A stretch of 64,000 nucleotides of DNA from JBDIVL01 sp039794405 (GTDB taxonomy: Bacteria; Planctomycetota; Brocadiia; Brocadiales; Brocadiaceae): positions 6,307 through 70,306 of the forward strand of contig JBDIVL010000022.1 of NCBI GenBank assembly GCA_039794405.1, written 5' to 3'. Each line of letters begins with the position of its first letter. The stretch's first letter is position 1. The notes beneath the pieces are model-generated. The model was given only the letters and a program-made list of their open reading frames with translations, was not told the DNA's origin and searched no databases. Below are positions 9,420 through 18,413 of the stretch, one piece after another. Both the position numbers and the translations under genes were made by a program.

Positions 9420-9510
9420 TCCAAGACCTCAATTGAGTATTTTTAATCATTTAAAGAATATAGTATTTATAAGTAGAGAAATTTTCATGCTGTGTAAGCC
9501 AGTTCTATGG

Positions 9511-9605
9511 GTGGCACTGACAAACTCTGTTTGTCGGTGTTTTCTATATCCATATTCATGTAGGTATTGAAACAAGCATGGACAAACCAGTTTATCCGTG
9601 CCACC
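9511..9605. repeat. Inverted pair of GGTGGCACGGACAAAC-type palindromes
   Basis: Two units in opposite orientation, at 9511-9540 and 9578-9605. Each is itself a palindrome of the form GACAAAC-N2-GTTTGTC flanked by GGTGGCAC on one side. A third unit in the first orientation lies at 10097-10125. The 896-base gap 9420-10315 holds these units and AT-rich DNA, with no credible gene. Confidence 0.75.
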
Positions 9606-10096
9606 CGGTCTAGAATTTATTCCCAAATCCTACTGTAATATCTATAGTCATTTGAAAATAGAGAGGAGTTCCAGTAGCTATCAGCTATTACCTATCACCT
9701 ATCAACCATTGCAGAAAGAGGTTTTTGGGATACCTTATCTACATTTTTATCCTGTTCTTATATGCTTTGATGGTTTCTAGAGTTTCCTTATTTTATCAGC
9801 ATTTTCAGTGCTTTCAAGGATATTTGATTCCTTTCCGTTCTTGATATTTTAGAGAAGCATAAATTCCTTTATATTTATCGGTATTTCTCATATACTTTTA
9901 TTTCATATACCTTATTTATTTGATTAAGCAAAAACATCAGCTTCCTTGTAAATCCATAGTTGGTATGGAGTATTGGAGTTTTTTCATAACAATAATCCAT
10001 TACTCCACTACTCCATTATTCCATATCAAGGATTTTAGCTGTGGCTACGCCATTCTATAGTACTCAAGAGATGAAACCGAATAGTATTTTAGATCG

Positions 10097-10125
10097 GGTG
10101 GCACGGACAAACTCGTTTGTCCGTG
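10097..10125 (+). repeat. GGTGGCACGGACAAAC-type palindrome, third unit
   Basis: CACGGACAAAC and GTTTGTCCGTG form an 11-bp perfect stem around CT... in a unit preceded by GGTGG. It is the best-preserved of the three units in this gap and lies about 190 bases upstream of the histidine kinase start, too far to call it a regulatory site. Confidence 0.75.
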
Positions 10126-10315
10126 ATGGTGTAATCAAACCGTGGTTCATTTTGTTTTATTATGTGATGTTCGGTTTCATCTGTTGGATGCTATAGCATA
10201 GTTCTTGATTATTCTTCATTCCTCAATCTGATGTTTGCATTTTTAAAACCTTGTGATTGGTTTTATCGTAATTATGCTAAAATTTTAAACCCTTTAAGAA
10301 TTATCAATTGAAACA

Positions 10316-13300
10316 ATGACTCCACAATTTAATTTTCTTTTAAACTCTTTCTTGAAATCCTTTTCAAAGGTTGCTTGTATTACAGTTTTTTTGTTAGGAC
10401 TTCTTGTGCTTCTTGGCTGGATATTCGATATCGCTGCTCTAAAGAGTTTTAACATTGATCCTGCTACTACGATGAAGGCCAATACAGCAATCTCCTTTAT
10501 TCTGGTGAGTGTTTCTTTATGGTGCGTCCAGATGAAACGCGCAAACCAGTGGACAAGTCGTATAGCACAAGGATGTACATGTACCGTATTGCTCATAGGA
10601 TTCCTTACGCTTATTGAATATTCGACTGGTTGGGATATTGGTATTGACCAATTATTATTTCAGGATCATGGTATAGCCGTTGGACTATCTCCTTCGGGTA
10701 GAATGTCTCCCGTTACTGCATCGAACTTCTTTCTTATTGGAATGACCTTAGTATTTCTTAATACAAAGAACCAGAGATACTATAAATTTGTACAAGTTTT
10801 AATCTTCACAATAATTTTAATTTCCTTTCCGATTCTTTTGGGATATTTTTATAGTATAAAGCCTCTTTATCATATTGCATTTTACATAGGAATAGCAATA
10901 CATACAGCAATACTATTCTTCATCCTCTGTATCGGCATCCTTTCACTCTATCCAAACCGTGGTCTCATGGCATTACTTACCAGTGTAAGCACTGGAGGAC
11001 GCCTGGCACGTCATCTGTTAGGTGCAGCGATTCTTATCCTGCCTTTTTTGGGTTGGCTGAGATTGTTAGGAGAACAAAAAGAGATCTATAATACCGAGTT
11101 TGGTTTATCAATTCAGGTAGTATTCAGTGTTGTTATTTTTGTATTTCTTATCTGGCGGAGTGCCATAGCACTTGAGAGGAAGGATATAGAGTACAAGCAA
11201 ACAGAAGAACAGTTGCATGAGGCAACCCAGAGATTAAAATTCCACATAGAAAACTCTCCCCTGGGTGTAATTGAGTGGGATTCAGATTATCGGATTACCC
11301 GATGGAACGATAAGGCTGAGGTGATTTTTGGGTGGAACAGCGAGGAAATACTAGGCAAACGTATCGATGAACTACATTGGATTTATGAAGAGGATTGGGA
11401 TAATGTCCAGCAGATAATGGCTGATATGCTGAATGGCTCACGTCCGAGCAACGTTAATAAAAACCGCAACTATCGCAAAGATGGCTCTGTTATCTCTTGT
11501 GAATGGTACAACTCTGCGTTACTTGATGCTTCAGGCAAACTTGTGTCTGTTCTTTCATTGGTATTGGATGTTACTGAACGGAAACGAATAGAGGAAATGC
11601 TTCAAGAGAGGAATAGAATGCTTGATGCCCTTATGGAATATGTACCGGAAGGTATTACCATCGCTGATGCACCGAATGTCAATATTCGTATGATTAGCAA
11701 GTTCGGAACACAATTAACCGGACGTTCGGAAGAGGAACTTAATGGTATTCCGGCAGAAATGCACGTAAAACAATGGGATATCTTACATTCTGATGGTATT
11801 ACACCCGCCACTCCAGAAGAATTACCATTAACCCGGGCTACTCAAAAGGGAGAGGTGGTAATGGACGAAGAATGGATCTTACATCGACCTAATGGAGAAA
11901 AAGTTACCATACTTTGCAATGCCGGACCGATCAAAGACGATAATGGCACTATTACTGGAGGTGTTATTGTCTGGAGGGATATTACCGAACGTAAACGATC
12001 TGAGAATGAATTGAAAAAACATCAGGAACAGCTTGAGGAATTGATAAAAGCACGCACTACAGAGCTGAGAGTAGTCAATAAACAACTCCAGCAGGAAATC
12101 GAAGAACATAAACAAGCAGAAGATATATTAGAAAAAGAACGGCAATTCTTAAAAACTATCCTTGATACCATAGAAGTAGGAATCGTTGCCTGCGATTCCC
12201 ACGGTGTTTTAACCCTTTTTAATCGTGCTACTCAGGAGTTTCATGGTTTACCAGTAGAACCTCTCCCCGCTGATCGGTGGGCAGAGCACTATGATTTATA
12301 TCTTCCTGATGGTGTAACAAAAATGAAAAAGGCGCAGATACCTCTCTTCCGTGCCCTTCAGGGGGAAACTGTTCGGAACGCAGAAATGATGATTGTCCCA
12401 AAGCGTAGTGCCGCACGTATGATGTTAGCTAGTGGACAAGCATTAATCGACCGTTATGGTAAAAAGTTTGGTGCTGTTATTGCTATGTATGATATTACTG
12501 AACGTAAAAGGGCGGAGGGAGCACTCCGTGCAAGTGAAAATAAATATCGTTTGCTTGTTGAGAATTTGCCGCAAAGGATATTTTATAAAGACAAAAATCT
12601 ATCATACATATCTTGCAATGAAATTGCAGCGAGAGATTTACATATTAAGCCGGATGAGATCTATGGAAAAACAGATTATGACCTCTTCCCGAAAGAACTT
12701 GCCGATAAACACAGGGCTGATGATACAAAGATTATGGAGTCAGGGAAAAAAGAGGACAGAGAAGAACCTTTTATTATGAATGGAAAAGAACTTATCCTGC
12801 ATACGGTGAAAAGACCGATAAAGGACGAAAAAGGTAATGTAATCGGTATACTAAGCTGTTCCTTAGATATTACTGAAAAAATTATTTTACAGAAAGAGGC
12901 AGAGCAGTCCAGGCACTTAGCATCATTGGGTGAACTAGCAGCGGGTGTAGGTCATGAGATCAATAACCCTATAACAGGTGTCATTAACTGCGCCCAAATA
13001 CTCTTTAATAAAAGTCAAGAGGGAAGTAAAGAAAGAGACCTTGCCAGTCGGATTATAAAAGATGGTGACCGAATAGCAAGGATTGTCGATAGCCTTCTTT
13101 CCTTTGCCCGGCCTGGCAGTAAAGAGAAAAAGAGTATTGTCAGTGTAAATGAAATACTGTCTGATACGGTGATACTGACAGGGGCACAATTACGAAAGGA
13201 AGGTATTAAATTAAAAGTGGATATTCCCCAAAAATTACCGGAAATTATTGCCAATCCACAGCTCATTCAGCAGGTATTTCTGAACGCTATAAATAACGCA

Positions 13301-13615
13301 CGGTATGCCCTGAACCAAAAATATCCGGAAACACATGATAAGAAAATCCTTGAGATCATAGGAGAAGAAATAATGATGAATGATCATTCATATGTAAAGG
13401 TTACCTTCTACGATCATGGCACCGGTATACCCGCTCACATAAAAGATAAAGTAATGAATCCCTTTGTTACCACAAAACCTAATAGTAAAGGGACCGGATT
13501 AGGTTTGAGCCTTAGTCATAAAATTGTGAATGACCATGGGGGCAAGCTTATGATTGATAGTATTGAAGGCGAATTTACCAAGGTTTCAGTCATTCTTCCA
13601 GTAAAAACGGCTTAA
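10316..13615 (+). CDS. Membrane-bound multi-PAS sensor histidine kinase
   Basis: A 1099-aa hybrid sensor without a receiver domain. The N-terminal 290 residues hold about eight hydrophobic membrane segments (for example VFLLGLLVLLGWIF and VVFSVVIFVFLIW). Then come PAS domains at about 305-420, 425-560, 600-730 and 735-860, most ending in the DITERK-type PAC signature, with a coiled-coil linker near 560-610. The HisKA box reads SLGELAAGVGHEINNP with the phosphoacceptor His880. The ATPase domain has NAINNARYAL (N box), DHGTGIP (G1) and GTGLGLSLSHKI (G2). It is a complete kinase. No response regulator lies beside it, so the partner is elsewhere and the signal is unknown. Confidence 0.93.
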   Translation: MTPQFNFLLNSFLKSFSKVACITVFLLGLLVLLGWIFDIAALKSFNIDPATTMKANTAISFILVSVSLWCVQMKRANQWTSRIAQGCTCTVLLIGFLTLIEYSTGWDIGIDQLLFQDHGIAVGLSPSGRMSPVTASNFFLIGMTLVFLNTKNQRYYKFVQVLIFTIILISFPILLGYFYSIKPLYHIAFYIGIAIHTAILFFILCIGILSLYPNRGLMALLTSVSTGGRLARHLLGAAILILPFLGWLRLLGEQKEIYNTEFGLSIQVVFSVVIFVFLIWRSAIALERKDIEYKQTEEQLHEATQRLKFHIENSPLGVIEWDSDYRITRWNDKAEVIFGWNSEEILGKRIDELHWIYEEDWDNVQQIMADMLNGSRPSNVNKNRNYRKDGSVISCEWYNSALLDASGKLVSVLSLVLDVTERKRIEEMLQERNRMLDALMEYVPEGITIADAPNVNIRMISKFGTQLTGRSEEELNGIPAEMHVKQWDILHSDGITPATPEELPLTRATQKGEVVMDEEWILHRPNGEKVTILCNAGPIKDDNGTITGGVIVWRDITERKRSENELKKHQEQLEELIKARTTELRVVNKQLQQEIEEHKQAEDILEKERQFLKTILDTIEVGIVACDSHGVLTLFNRATQEFHGLPVEPLPADRWAEHYDLYLPDGVTKMKKAQIPLFRALQGETVRNAEMMIVPKRSAARMMLASGQALIDRYGKKFGAVIAMYDITERKRAEGALRASENKYRLLVENLPQRIFYKDKNLSYISCNEIAARDLHIKPDEIYGKTDYDLFPKELADKHRADDTKIMESGKKEDREEPFIMNGKELILHTVKRPIKDEKGNVIGILSCSLDITEKIILQKEAEQSRHLASLGELAAGVGHEINNPITGVINCAQILFNKSQEGSKERDLASRIIKDGDRIARIVDSLLSFARPGSKEKKSIVSVNEILSDTVILTGAQLRKEGIKLKVDIPQKLPEIIANPQLIQQVFLNAINNARYALNQKYPETHDKKILEIIGEEIMMNDHSYVKVTFYDHGTGIPAHIKDKVMNPFVTTKPNSKGTGLGLSLSHKIVNDHGGKLMIDSIEGEFTKVSVILPVKTA

Positions 13616-13660
13616 AATCAGCATGGAGAAAAATTACGACTTCCGGCAGCTTTTGACAGA

Positions 13661-13739
13661 GTAGGGTGGGCATTGCCCACCAAAACATCACCTCACTCTC
13701 CTACATTATTTATTCTTCGGTGGGCAATGCCCACCCTAC
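13661..13739. repeat. Inverted pair of GTAGGGTGGGCA palindromes
   Basis: Two perfect 21-base inverted copies (13661-13681 and 13719-13739), each containing the palindrome GGTGGGCA-T/A-TGCCCACC, separated by 37 bases. One begins with GTAG, the other ends with CTAC. A worn relative (GGTGGGCGATGCCCC) is at about 15030. Two short ORFs crossing the pair are artefacts of the repeat. Confidence 0.8.
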
Positions 13740-13912
13740 TACTCCTGGTTTGGAATTCCTGTGCGTCAAGTTTCGATGTTCCGGTGAGTCCTCTCACCGA
13801 AACAAATCAGGACCAGCACAGGTTTCGATGTGCGGACCAATTAATGTATAACCCAGAAAGTACGAGATTAAATACTTTTATCTCATTGATCTGATTGATA
13901 TAATCGTACGGT

Positions 13913-15001
13913 ATGAATCTAAAATTCAACGACCATCTACTCCCAACACTTCCCATTATGGAAGATCTTCCCCTGGATAGGATTATTGGGATTACGTCAA
14001 CCATACCCGTTGAAATAGTTTTTGCCGCCGGGTTTATCCCTATAGACCTTAACAATATTTTTATCTGTGATACATGCTCTTACAAAATGGTCGAAGATGC
14101 CGAGTCGTCCGGTCTCCCCAGAAATACGTGTGCCTGGATCAAAGGTATCTATTCAGCCACCAGGAAATATCGTATCCAAAAGATTATCAGTGTGGTTCAA
14201 GGAGACTGTAGTAACAATCAGGCACTCATGGAAATTTTTCAGTCTGAGGGCATTAACACTATTCCTTTTGCATACCCGCACGCCAAAACGGATAAGACGT
14301 TTTTACACGATCAATTACTACGTCTTGCTGACAGCTTAGGAGTAGATTATTCAAAGGCGGAAGAAATGAAAAAACGCCTTGATACGGTCCGGGCAAAGAT
14401 ACACGAAATCGATAGGCTTACCTGGGTGGAAAACCTCGTAACGGGTGAGGAAAACCATATCTGGACAGTATCTGCTAGTGACCTCATGGGAGATTATGTT
14501 GCTTTTGAAGGACGTGCTTTAAATTTTTTAAAATTAGTGCAGGGACGTGAACCCATTCAACATGATCTTCGGATAGGCGTTATTGGTATACCACCTATCT
14601 GCGAAGACCTTTATTCATTTCTTTCTTCCATTGGAACCCATGTTGTGTTTAATGAGATACAGAGACAGTTTGCCATGCCTTATCAAACAGAAAACCTTGT
14701 TGATCAATACAGCCGGTATACTTATCCCTATGATATATTCTCACGCCTGGAAGATATTCAGCAGGAAATAAAGCGAAGGAATATCAAGGGGCTTATCCAT
14801 TATGTCCAGAGCTTCTGCCATCGACATATCCACGATATTATGATAAGAAAACATATCCAAATACCCATTCTTACCCTGGACTGTGACCGCCCGGGGAGAC
14901 TGGACGGAGCCATGAAGACGCGTATTGAGGCCTTCGTAGAAATGCTGAAAAATTATGAATCAGAGTCATCGTGCCGCTCTTACGACACCTGGAAACCATG
15001 A
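13913..15001 (+). CDS. 2-hydroxyacyl-CoA dehydratase D-component family protein
   Basis: 362-aa protein of the family of HgdB/FldC-like dehydratase subunits and BcrB/BzdN-type reductase subunits, which bind a [4Fe-4S] cluster through cysteines. Seen: IPVEIVFAAGFIPIDL near the N-terminus, the typical opening of the family; cysteines in ICDTCSY, NTCAWIKG, GDCSNNQALME, SFCHRHIH and LDCDRPG. The GDCSNN and C-terminal LDCDRPG parts match the two-domain fold. It is alone: no second dehydratase subunit and no ATP-dependent activator (HgdC) is adjacent, so the substrate is unknown. Solo members of this family exist and may have other roles. Confidence 0.8.
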   Translation: MNLKFNDHLLPTLPIMEDLPLDRIIGITSTIPVEIVFAAGFIPIDLNNIFICDTCSYKMVEDAESSGLPRNTCAWIKGIYSATRKYRIQKIISVVQGDCSNNQALMEIFQSEGINTIPFAYPHAKTDKTFLHDQLLRLADSLGVDYSKAEEMKKRLDTVRAKIHEIDRLTWVENLVTGEENHIWTVSASDLMGDYVAFEGRALNFLKLVQGREPIQHDLRIGVIGIPPICEDLYSFLSSIGTHVVFNEIQRQFAMPYQTENLVDQYSRYTYPYDIFSRLEDIQQEIKRRNIKGLIHYVQSFCHRHIHDIMIRKHIQIPILTLDCDRPGRLDGAMKTRIEAFVEMLKNYESESSCRSYDTWKP

Positions 15002-15674
15002 AAATTGTTATGGATATCTCAGATATTTTGGTGGGCGATGCCCCATATGCATCAAGCTAAACTGATTTACCGGAAAAGATTTTCTTTTGCCCTTTCAGGG
15101 CTTGATATTTTTCTCTTTCTTTTTTTCAAAGGGCTTCACCCTCTGCTATATCCTTACGGCCTAAGAGAAAAAACATTATTGATGAATCCAATTGCACTGT
15201 TTCAGTGTGGTACAGACAATAACCGCTTACGTAAAATGAAAATTTCTATACATTAAATTAGACCCGAAGGACAGAAAGATTATAGCCAGGGGCTACGCCC
15301 CATAAGCGCTAACTTGTATTATTGACAAATTTTATTCATCATGGTATTTTTATATCAATTATCCCGCCAACCAATTTCGACTATGAAAAATCTTAAGAAT
15401 TTCAAACTGCAGATACAGCGGCAAGGCGCGCCTTGCCACTACACTATTAAAGTCGCCGAAGGCCCAGTTTAATACATATAACCTCCGATCCCCTTCCAGG
15501 AAGAGGCCCTCATGCCTGAATCTGCAAAGGGTAACCTTAATTTATTGCAAATAAACTACGGTTACCGTATAATGAAACGCCCTTCGGTTATTACCCTATA
15601 TTTTTCTGTATGGCATGGAGAAAACATATGCCATGTGATATACCAAAAGAAAATGAATCATTGTCAAATTGTCA
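15002..15674. other. Repeat-rich intergenic region without genes
   Basis: 673 bases with remains of several repeats: a GGTGGGCGATGCCCC relic at about 15030, a CCCTTTCAGGGCTTGA stretch at about 15090, GGGGCTACGCCCC at about 15289, and the palindrome at 15420-15437. A sigma-70-like pair TTGACA (15322-15327) and TATTTT (15345-15350) with a 17-base spacer lies here, but it is over 300 bases from the next start, so its use is uncertain. The two short ORFs in it lack support. Confidence 0.6.
15420..15437. repeat. Perfect 18-bp palindrome GGCAAGGCGCGCCTTGCC
   Basis: Perfect palindrome followed by ACTAC. It is the clean version of the copy at 7907-7932. Its position between two unrelated genes argues for a dispersed repeat, not a specific operator. 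Confidence 0.75.
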
Positions 15675-16559
15675 ATGAGCAATTATCTTATGCCGGCAGA
15701 CTCTGGAAATAAAAGATATAGCATCGAAGAGATACTGGAGAAGACAGAAAACCTCTCCTTTATACCAACCGTTGTCGCAGACCTTATGGAAAAGACATCG
15801 GATCCCGAAATAACTGTCCATGAGGTTACTGAGTTGATTAGAAAAGATCAAGGTCTGGTCGCCCAAGTATTTAAAGTTGCGAACTCATCGTTCTATGGAC
15901 GGTTAAAAAAGGCAGAAAACTTAACTGATGCCGTTATAACCCTCGGACTACGGGGATTAAAATCCTTTGTTATTACGCAGGCAGTAAAGCATGTATTAAC
16001 TGCTACGGGCATGGATACTCATTCATTGTGGAAACATGCAATAAGGGTATCCGATGCCTCATTGGTTTTAGCAAAAGAATTACAATATAACATCCTTGAA
16101 AATGTCCTGGTGGGGGGATTGGTACACGACATTGGAAAGGCATTTATTGAAAACATCTATCCGGGAGTTTCCTTGTCAATTGATCATAAGGCAGTGGAGG
16201 ACCATATAATTCACAAAGATGCGGAAAGGATTATCCTGGGTTTTGATCATACAGAGGTCGGGGCGTTGATAACAGAAAAGTGGAATTTTCCTCACAAGAT
16301 CGTTGAAATAATACGGTATCACCACACGGATGATATCAAAAAAGTAAGCATGGAATCACACGTAGTAATTGGTATTGTTAAAATCGCAAACGCAATAAGC
16401 AGACAGCACGACGATCAATTAAATTCATCAAGAGACGATATTCTTAAAGAACTGAATTCTCTGAGTACCTTCGTTCTAACAACCGACCAATTACAACGCC
16501 TGCTGGAAGAAATTAAAATGAAATGGGGTACAGAGGATAAGAAGAACTGGTTTTATTAA
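15675..16559 (+). CDS. HDOD domain signalling protein
   Basis: HDOD domains are HD-like modules, often without catalytic residues, found in regulatory proteins linked to motility, c-di-GMP and stress signalling. The sequence shows the typical pattern: FIPTVVADLMEKTSDPEITVHEVTELIRKDQGLVAQVFKVANSS in pieces near residues 30-75, ITLGLRGLK near 95, LVGGLVHDIGKAFIE near 150 and ILGFDHTEVGALI near 195. The HD pair (HDIGK) is present. The frame is open from a TTG at 15669; the ATG at 15675 or 15690 is as plausible, as no ribosome-binding site decides. It ends 15 bases before the convergent ResB gene. No partner domain is attached. Confidence 0.88.
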   Translation: MSNYLMPADSGNKRYSIEEILEKTENLSFIPTVVADLMEKTSDPEITVHEVTELIRKDQGLVAQVFKVANSSFYGRLKKAENLTDAVITLGLRGLKSFVITQAVKHVLTATGMDTHSLWKHAIRVSDASLVLAKELQYNILENVLVGGLVHDIGKAFIENIYPGVSLSIDHKAVEDHIIHKDAERIILGFDHTEVGALITEKWNFPHKIVEIIRYHHTDDIKKVSMESHVVIGIVKIANAISRQHDDQLNSSRDDILKELNSLSTFVLTTDQLQRLLEEIKMKWGTEDKKNWFY

Positions 16560-16574
16560 AAATTGTTCGCTGTT

Positions 16575-17546
16575 TTAACTATTGACCATCCTGCCAACAG
16601 TCCTTAAAATAACAAGTAGCATGCCAACAGAAAAGAATACAATTGTCACAAAGGTTAGTGGAATACTTGGGTTTTTCTTTACATTAACAAGAACACCCGG
16701 CGCTGTTTTGATATCTGCAAAAGTAATCTTTGAACCGTTGATCTCCTTCGTGTTTTTCTCACCAATAGGTAAAAAGGTTTGTTGCACGCCGCTGTTACTT
16801 CCTCCGGCAGAAATCAATTTTACAACCGGATAGCGGTATTGCGGAGGCATATAGAGATCGGCAACCCGCATCTGGTCACCATTGACATGAAACGGCTCAT
16901 CAATCTTCAGATTGCAGGCACGATCGTCCACAAGGAGGACTACGCTCGATGCGATCCATCCATAATCCCTCAAAAGGATCTCAAACACACCATGTTGTAA
17001 GAGAACCGGATTGTTGTAACCGAGACTGTCAGAATATTCAACTCCATCCTTTTTGAGAGTAACAAGGGCTTTAATCTTTTTTGGCATCCCGTTCGGGTAA
17101 TAACTTTCCTTAATGTCTGTAACTTTCATCTCAACATCACCCAAATTTGTCCACTCGCTGGATACAGATACAGGCATTTCTGATGAGGAATAGAACCCGC
17201 CAATAAGATGAGTAACCAGGGTGATAATAAATCCAATATGCACGACAGATGCCCCGTACAGAGGAATTTTTTTTATGCCAACTTTTACCTTTTTTATAAT
17301 TGAGTCAAGGGTACACAAAAAAGTATTGATGCCGTAGAAAATACAGGCAAGAAACAGGAGATAGAACCATGTATGGATTGGCTTCTTATGAAGAAAAAAA
17401 AAGGAGATATCCTCACCAGAAAGCCCTGCATACTGATGGGGGAAAAAGTTCATAATGAGGCTGCCAATAATAAGCAAACCGGTAATAGTAAATCCGGTAA
17501 TAATACCGAACTTTTGTGATTTAAAAATGATATAAAGTTTTTTCAT
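16575..17546 (-). CDS. resB: ResB-like cytochrome c biogenesis protein
   Basis: 323-aa membrane protein of the system II cytochrome c maturation pathway, in which ResB/CcsB and CcsA form the haem-delivery and ligation complex on the outer side of the membrane. Four hydrophobic segments are visible: residues 15-35 (GIITGFTITGLLIIGSLIM), about 57-75, 98-120 and a C-terminal one near 295-317 (FVTIVFFSVGMLLVILRTV). A large exported loop lies between the third and fourth, as in ResB. It is the last gene of a three-gene minus-strand group (ppiC-ccsA-resB) and starts 99 bases after ccsA. In anammox bacteria such modules supply the many c-type haem proteins; that link is inference. Confidence 0.8.
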   Translation of the reverse strand: MKKLYIIFKSQKFGIITGFTITGLLIIGSLIMNFFPHQYAGLSGEDISFFFLHKKPIHTWFYLLFLACIFYGINTFLCTLDSIIKKVKVGIKKIPLYGASVVHIGFIITLVTHLIGGFYSSSEMPVSVSSEWTNLGDVEMKVTDIKESYYPNGMPKKIKALVTLKKDGVEYSDSLGYNNPVLLQHGVFEILLRDYGWIASSVVLLVDDRACNLKIDEPFHVNGDQMRVADLYMPPQYRYPVVKLISAGGSNSGVQQTFLPIGEKNTKEINGSKITFADIKTAPGVLVNVKKNPSIPLTFVTIVFFSVGMLLVILRTVGRMVNS

Positions 17547-17645
17547 GTGTTGTGTGGTTGCCGTTTATTGAGAAGTATTTTGCTAAATGCTACGCAGCCT
17601 TTCCCTGGATACTCCGGTAATCCTGTCCAGCATAATCAACGTATT

Positions 17646-18413
17646 TCATCGAAAACTATGAGAACTGCCAATAAAAAAACTGGTACCTACATAGGTCATT
17701 ATCAGGATGATAAATCCCAGAATAGCCATCGGTGGTTTGAATCGTTTTGCCTCTTGCCAATAGTCAAGGTGTAAGCAGGTAGCATAGAAGAACCATATGA
17801 TGACAGACCAAACAACCTTGGCATCCCAAAGGAAATATGATCCCCAGGCAACATATCCCCATAGTCCTCCAAAAATCATTGAGATGGAAAAGACAATGAG
17901 ACCGTATTGAAAACCTGAGTCAATAATCTGATCGTACCGCCTCTTTTCTCCCGATATGAAATAGCGTGCAACGGCTGCAGACATAGCGCTAACCCACAGG
18001 GCGTAACAGAAGAAAGAACAGGGTACATGCAACACATACCAGATGGTAAGCATGAGTGGAGGGGCATAACTTAACCCCATCGGAAAAATTGCGGCTGCTA
18101 TAAAAAAACAGTATCCCACCCCAAATAAAGACATGCGGTAAATACGGCTATCCGTCCCGGCGTAAATAAGTTGAATAATAAACGTGGCAGCCGCGAAGGC
18201 ATTAAAGGACTCAAATTTATTTGTTAAAGGGAAATACCCTATTGCTATACCACGGATCGTAATAGTTCCAAGGTGGAGAAGCACGATTCCCAGCAGAATA
18301 AAAAAGCGCAGCTTCCATCTGGCAAATCCGAATATCCAGTATAATGAATAAGCACCAAAGCAAATCCAATAGAGGATAATTGATGATTGAATAAGAGATT
18401 GGGCTGTTTCCAT
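17646..18413 (-). CDS. ccsA: CcsA/ResC-type cytochrome c haem lyase subunit
   Basis: 255-aa polytopic protein of the haem-handling family. The tryptophan-rich WWD-like signature is present as WGYVAWGSYFLWDAKVVWSV around residues 188-207; the usual Pro after WD is Ala and the usual Glu-x-Trp is ValValTrp, so it is a divergent form. Conserved histidines are seen at LHVPCSFFCY (about 128) and in the last part (TCLHLDY; SSHSFR), and about eight hydrophobic segments. Start overlaps the stop of the upstream ppiC gene by one base, so the two are coupled. Works with the ResB-like protein encoded next. Confidence 0.88.
   Translation of the reverse strand: METAQSLIQSSIILYWICFGAYSLYWIFGFARWKLRFFILLGIVLLHLGTITIRGIAIGYFPLTNKFESFNAFAAATFIIQLIYAGTDSRIYRMSLFGVGYCFFIAAAIFPMGLSYAPPLMLTIWYVLHVPCSFFCYALWVSAMSAAVARYFISGEKRRYDQIIDSGFQYGLIVFSISMIFGGLWGYVAWGSYFLWDAKVVWSVIIWFFYATCLHLDYWQEAKRFKPPMAILGFIILIMTYVGTSFFIGSSHSFR

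Noticed and set aside
9420..10315. CRISPR array
   Set aside because: The repeated GACAAAC palindromes are irregularly spaced, differ in orientation and number only three.
13666..13894. Two short overlapping ORFs (61 and 73 codons)
   Set aside because: They consist of the inverted GTAGGGTGGGCA repeat pair and its spacer.
15005..15712. ORFs of 83 and 66 codons upstream of the HDOD gene
   Set aside because: Both lie in repeat-rich intergenic DNA, without ribosome-binding sites; the second overlaps the HDOD start.
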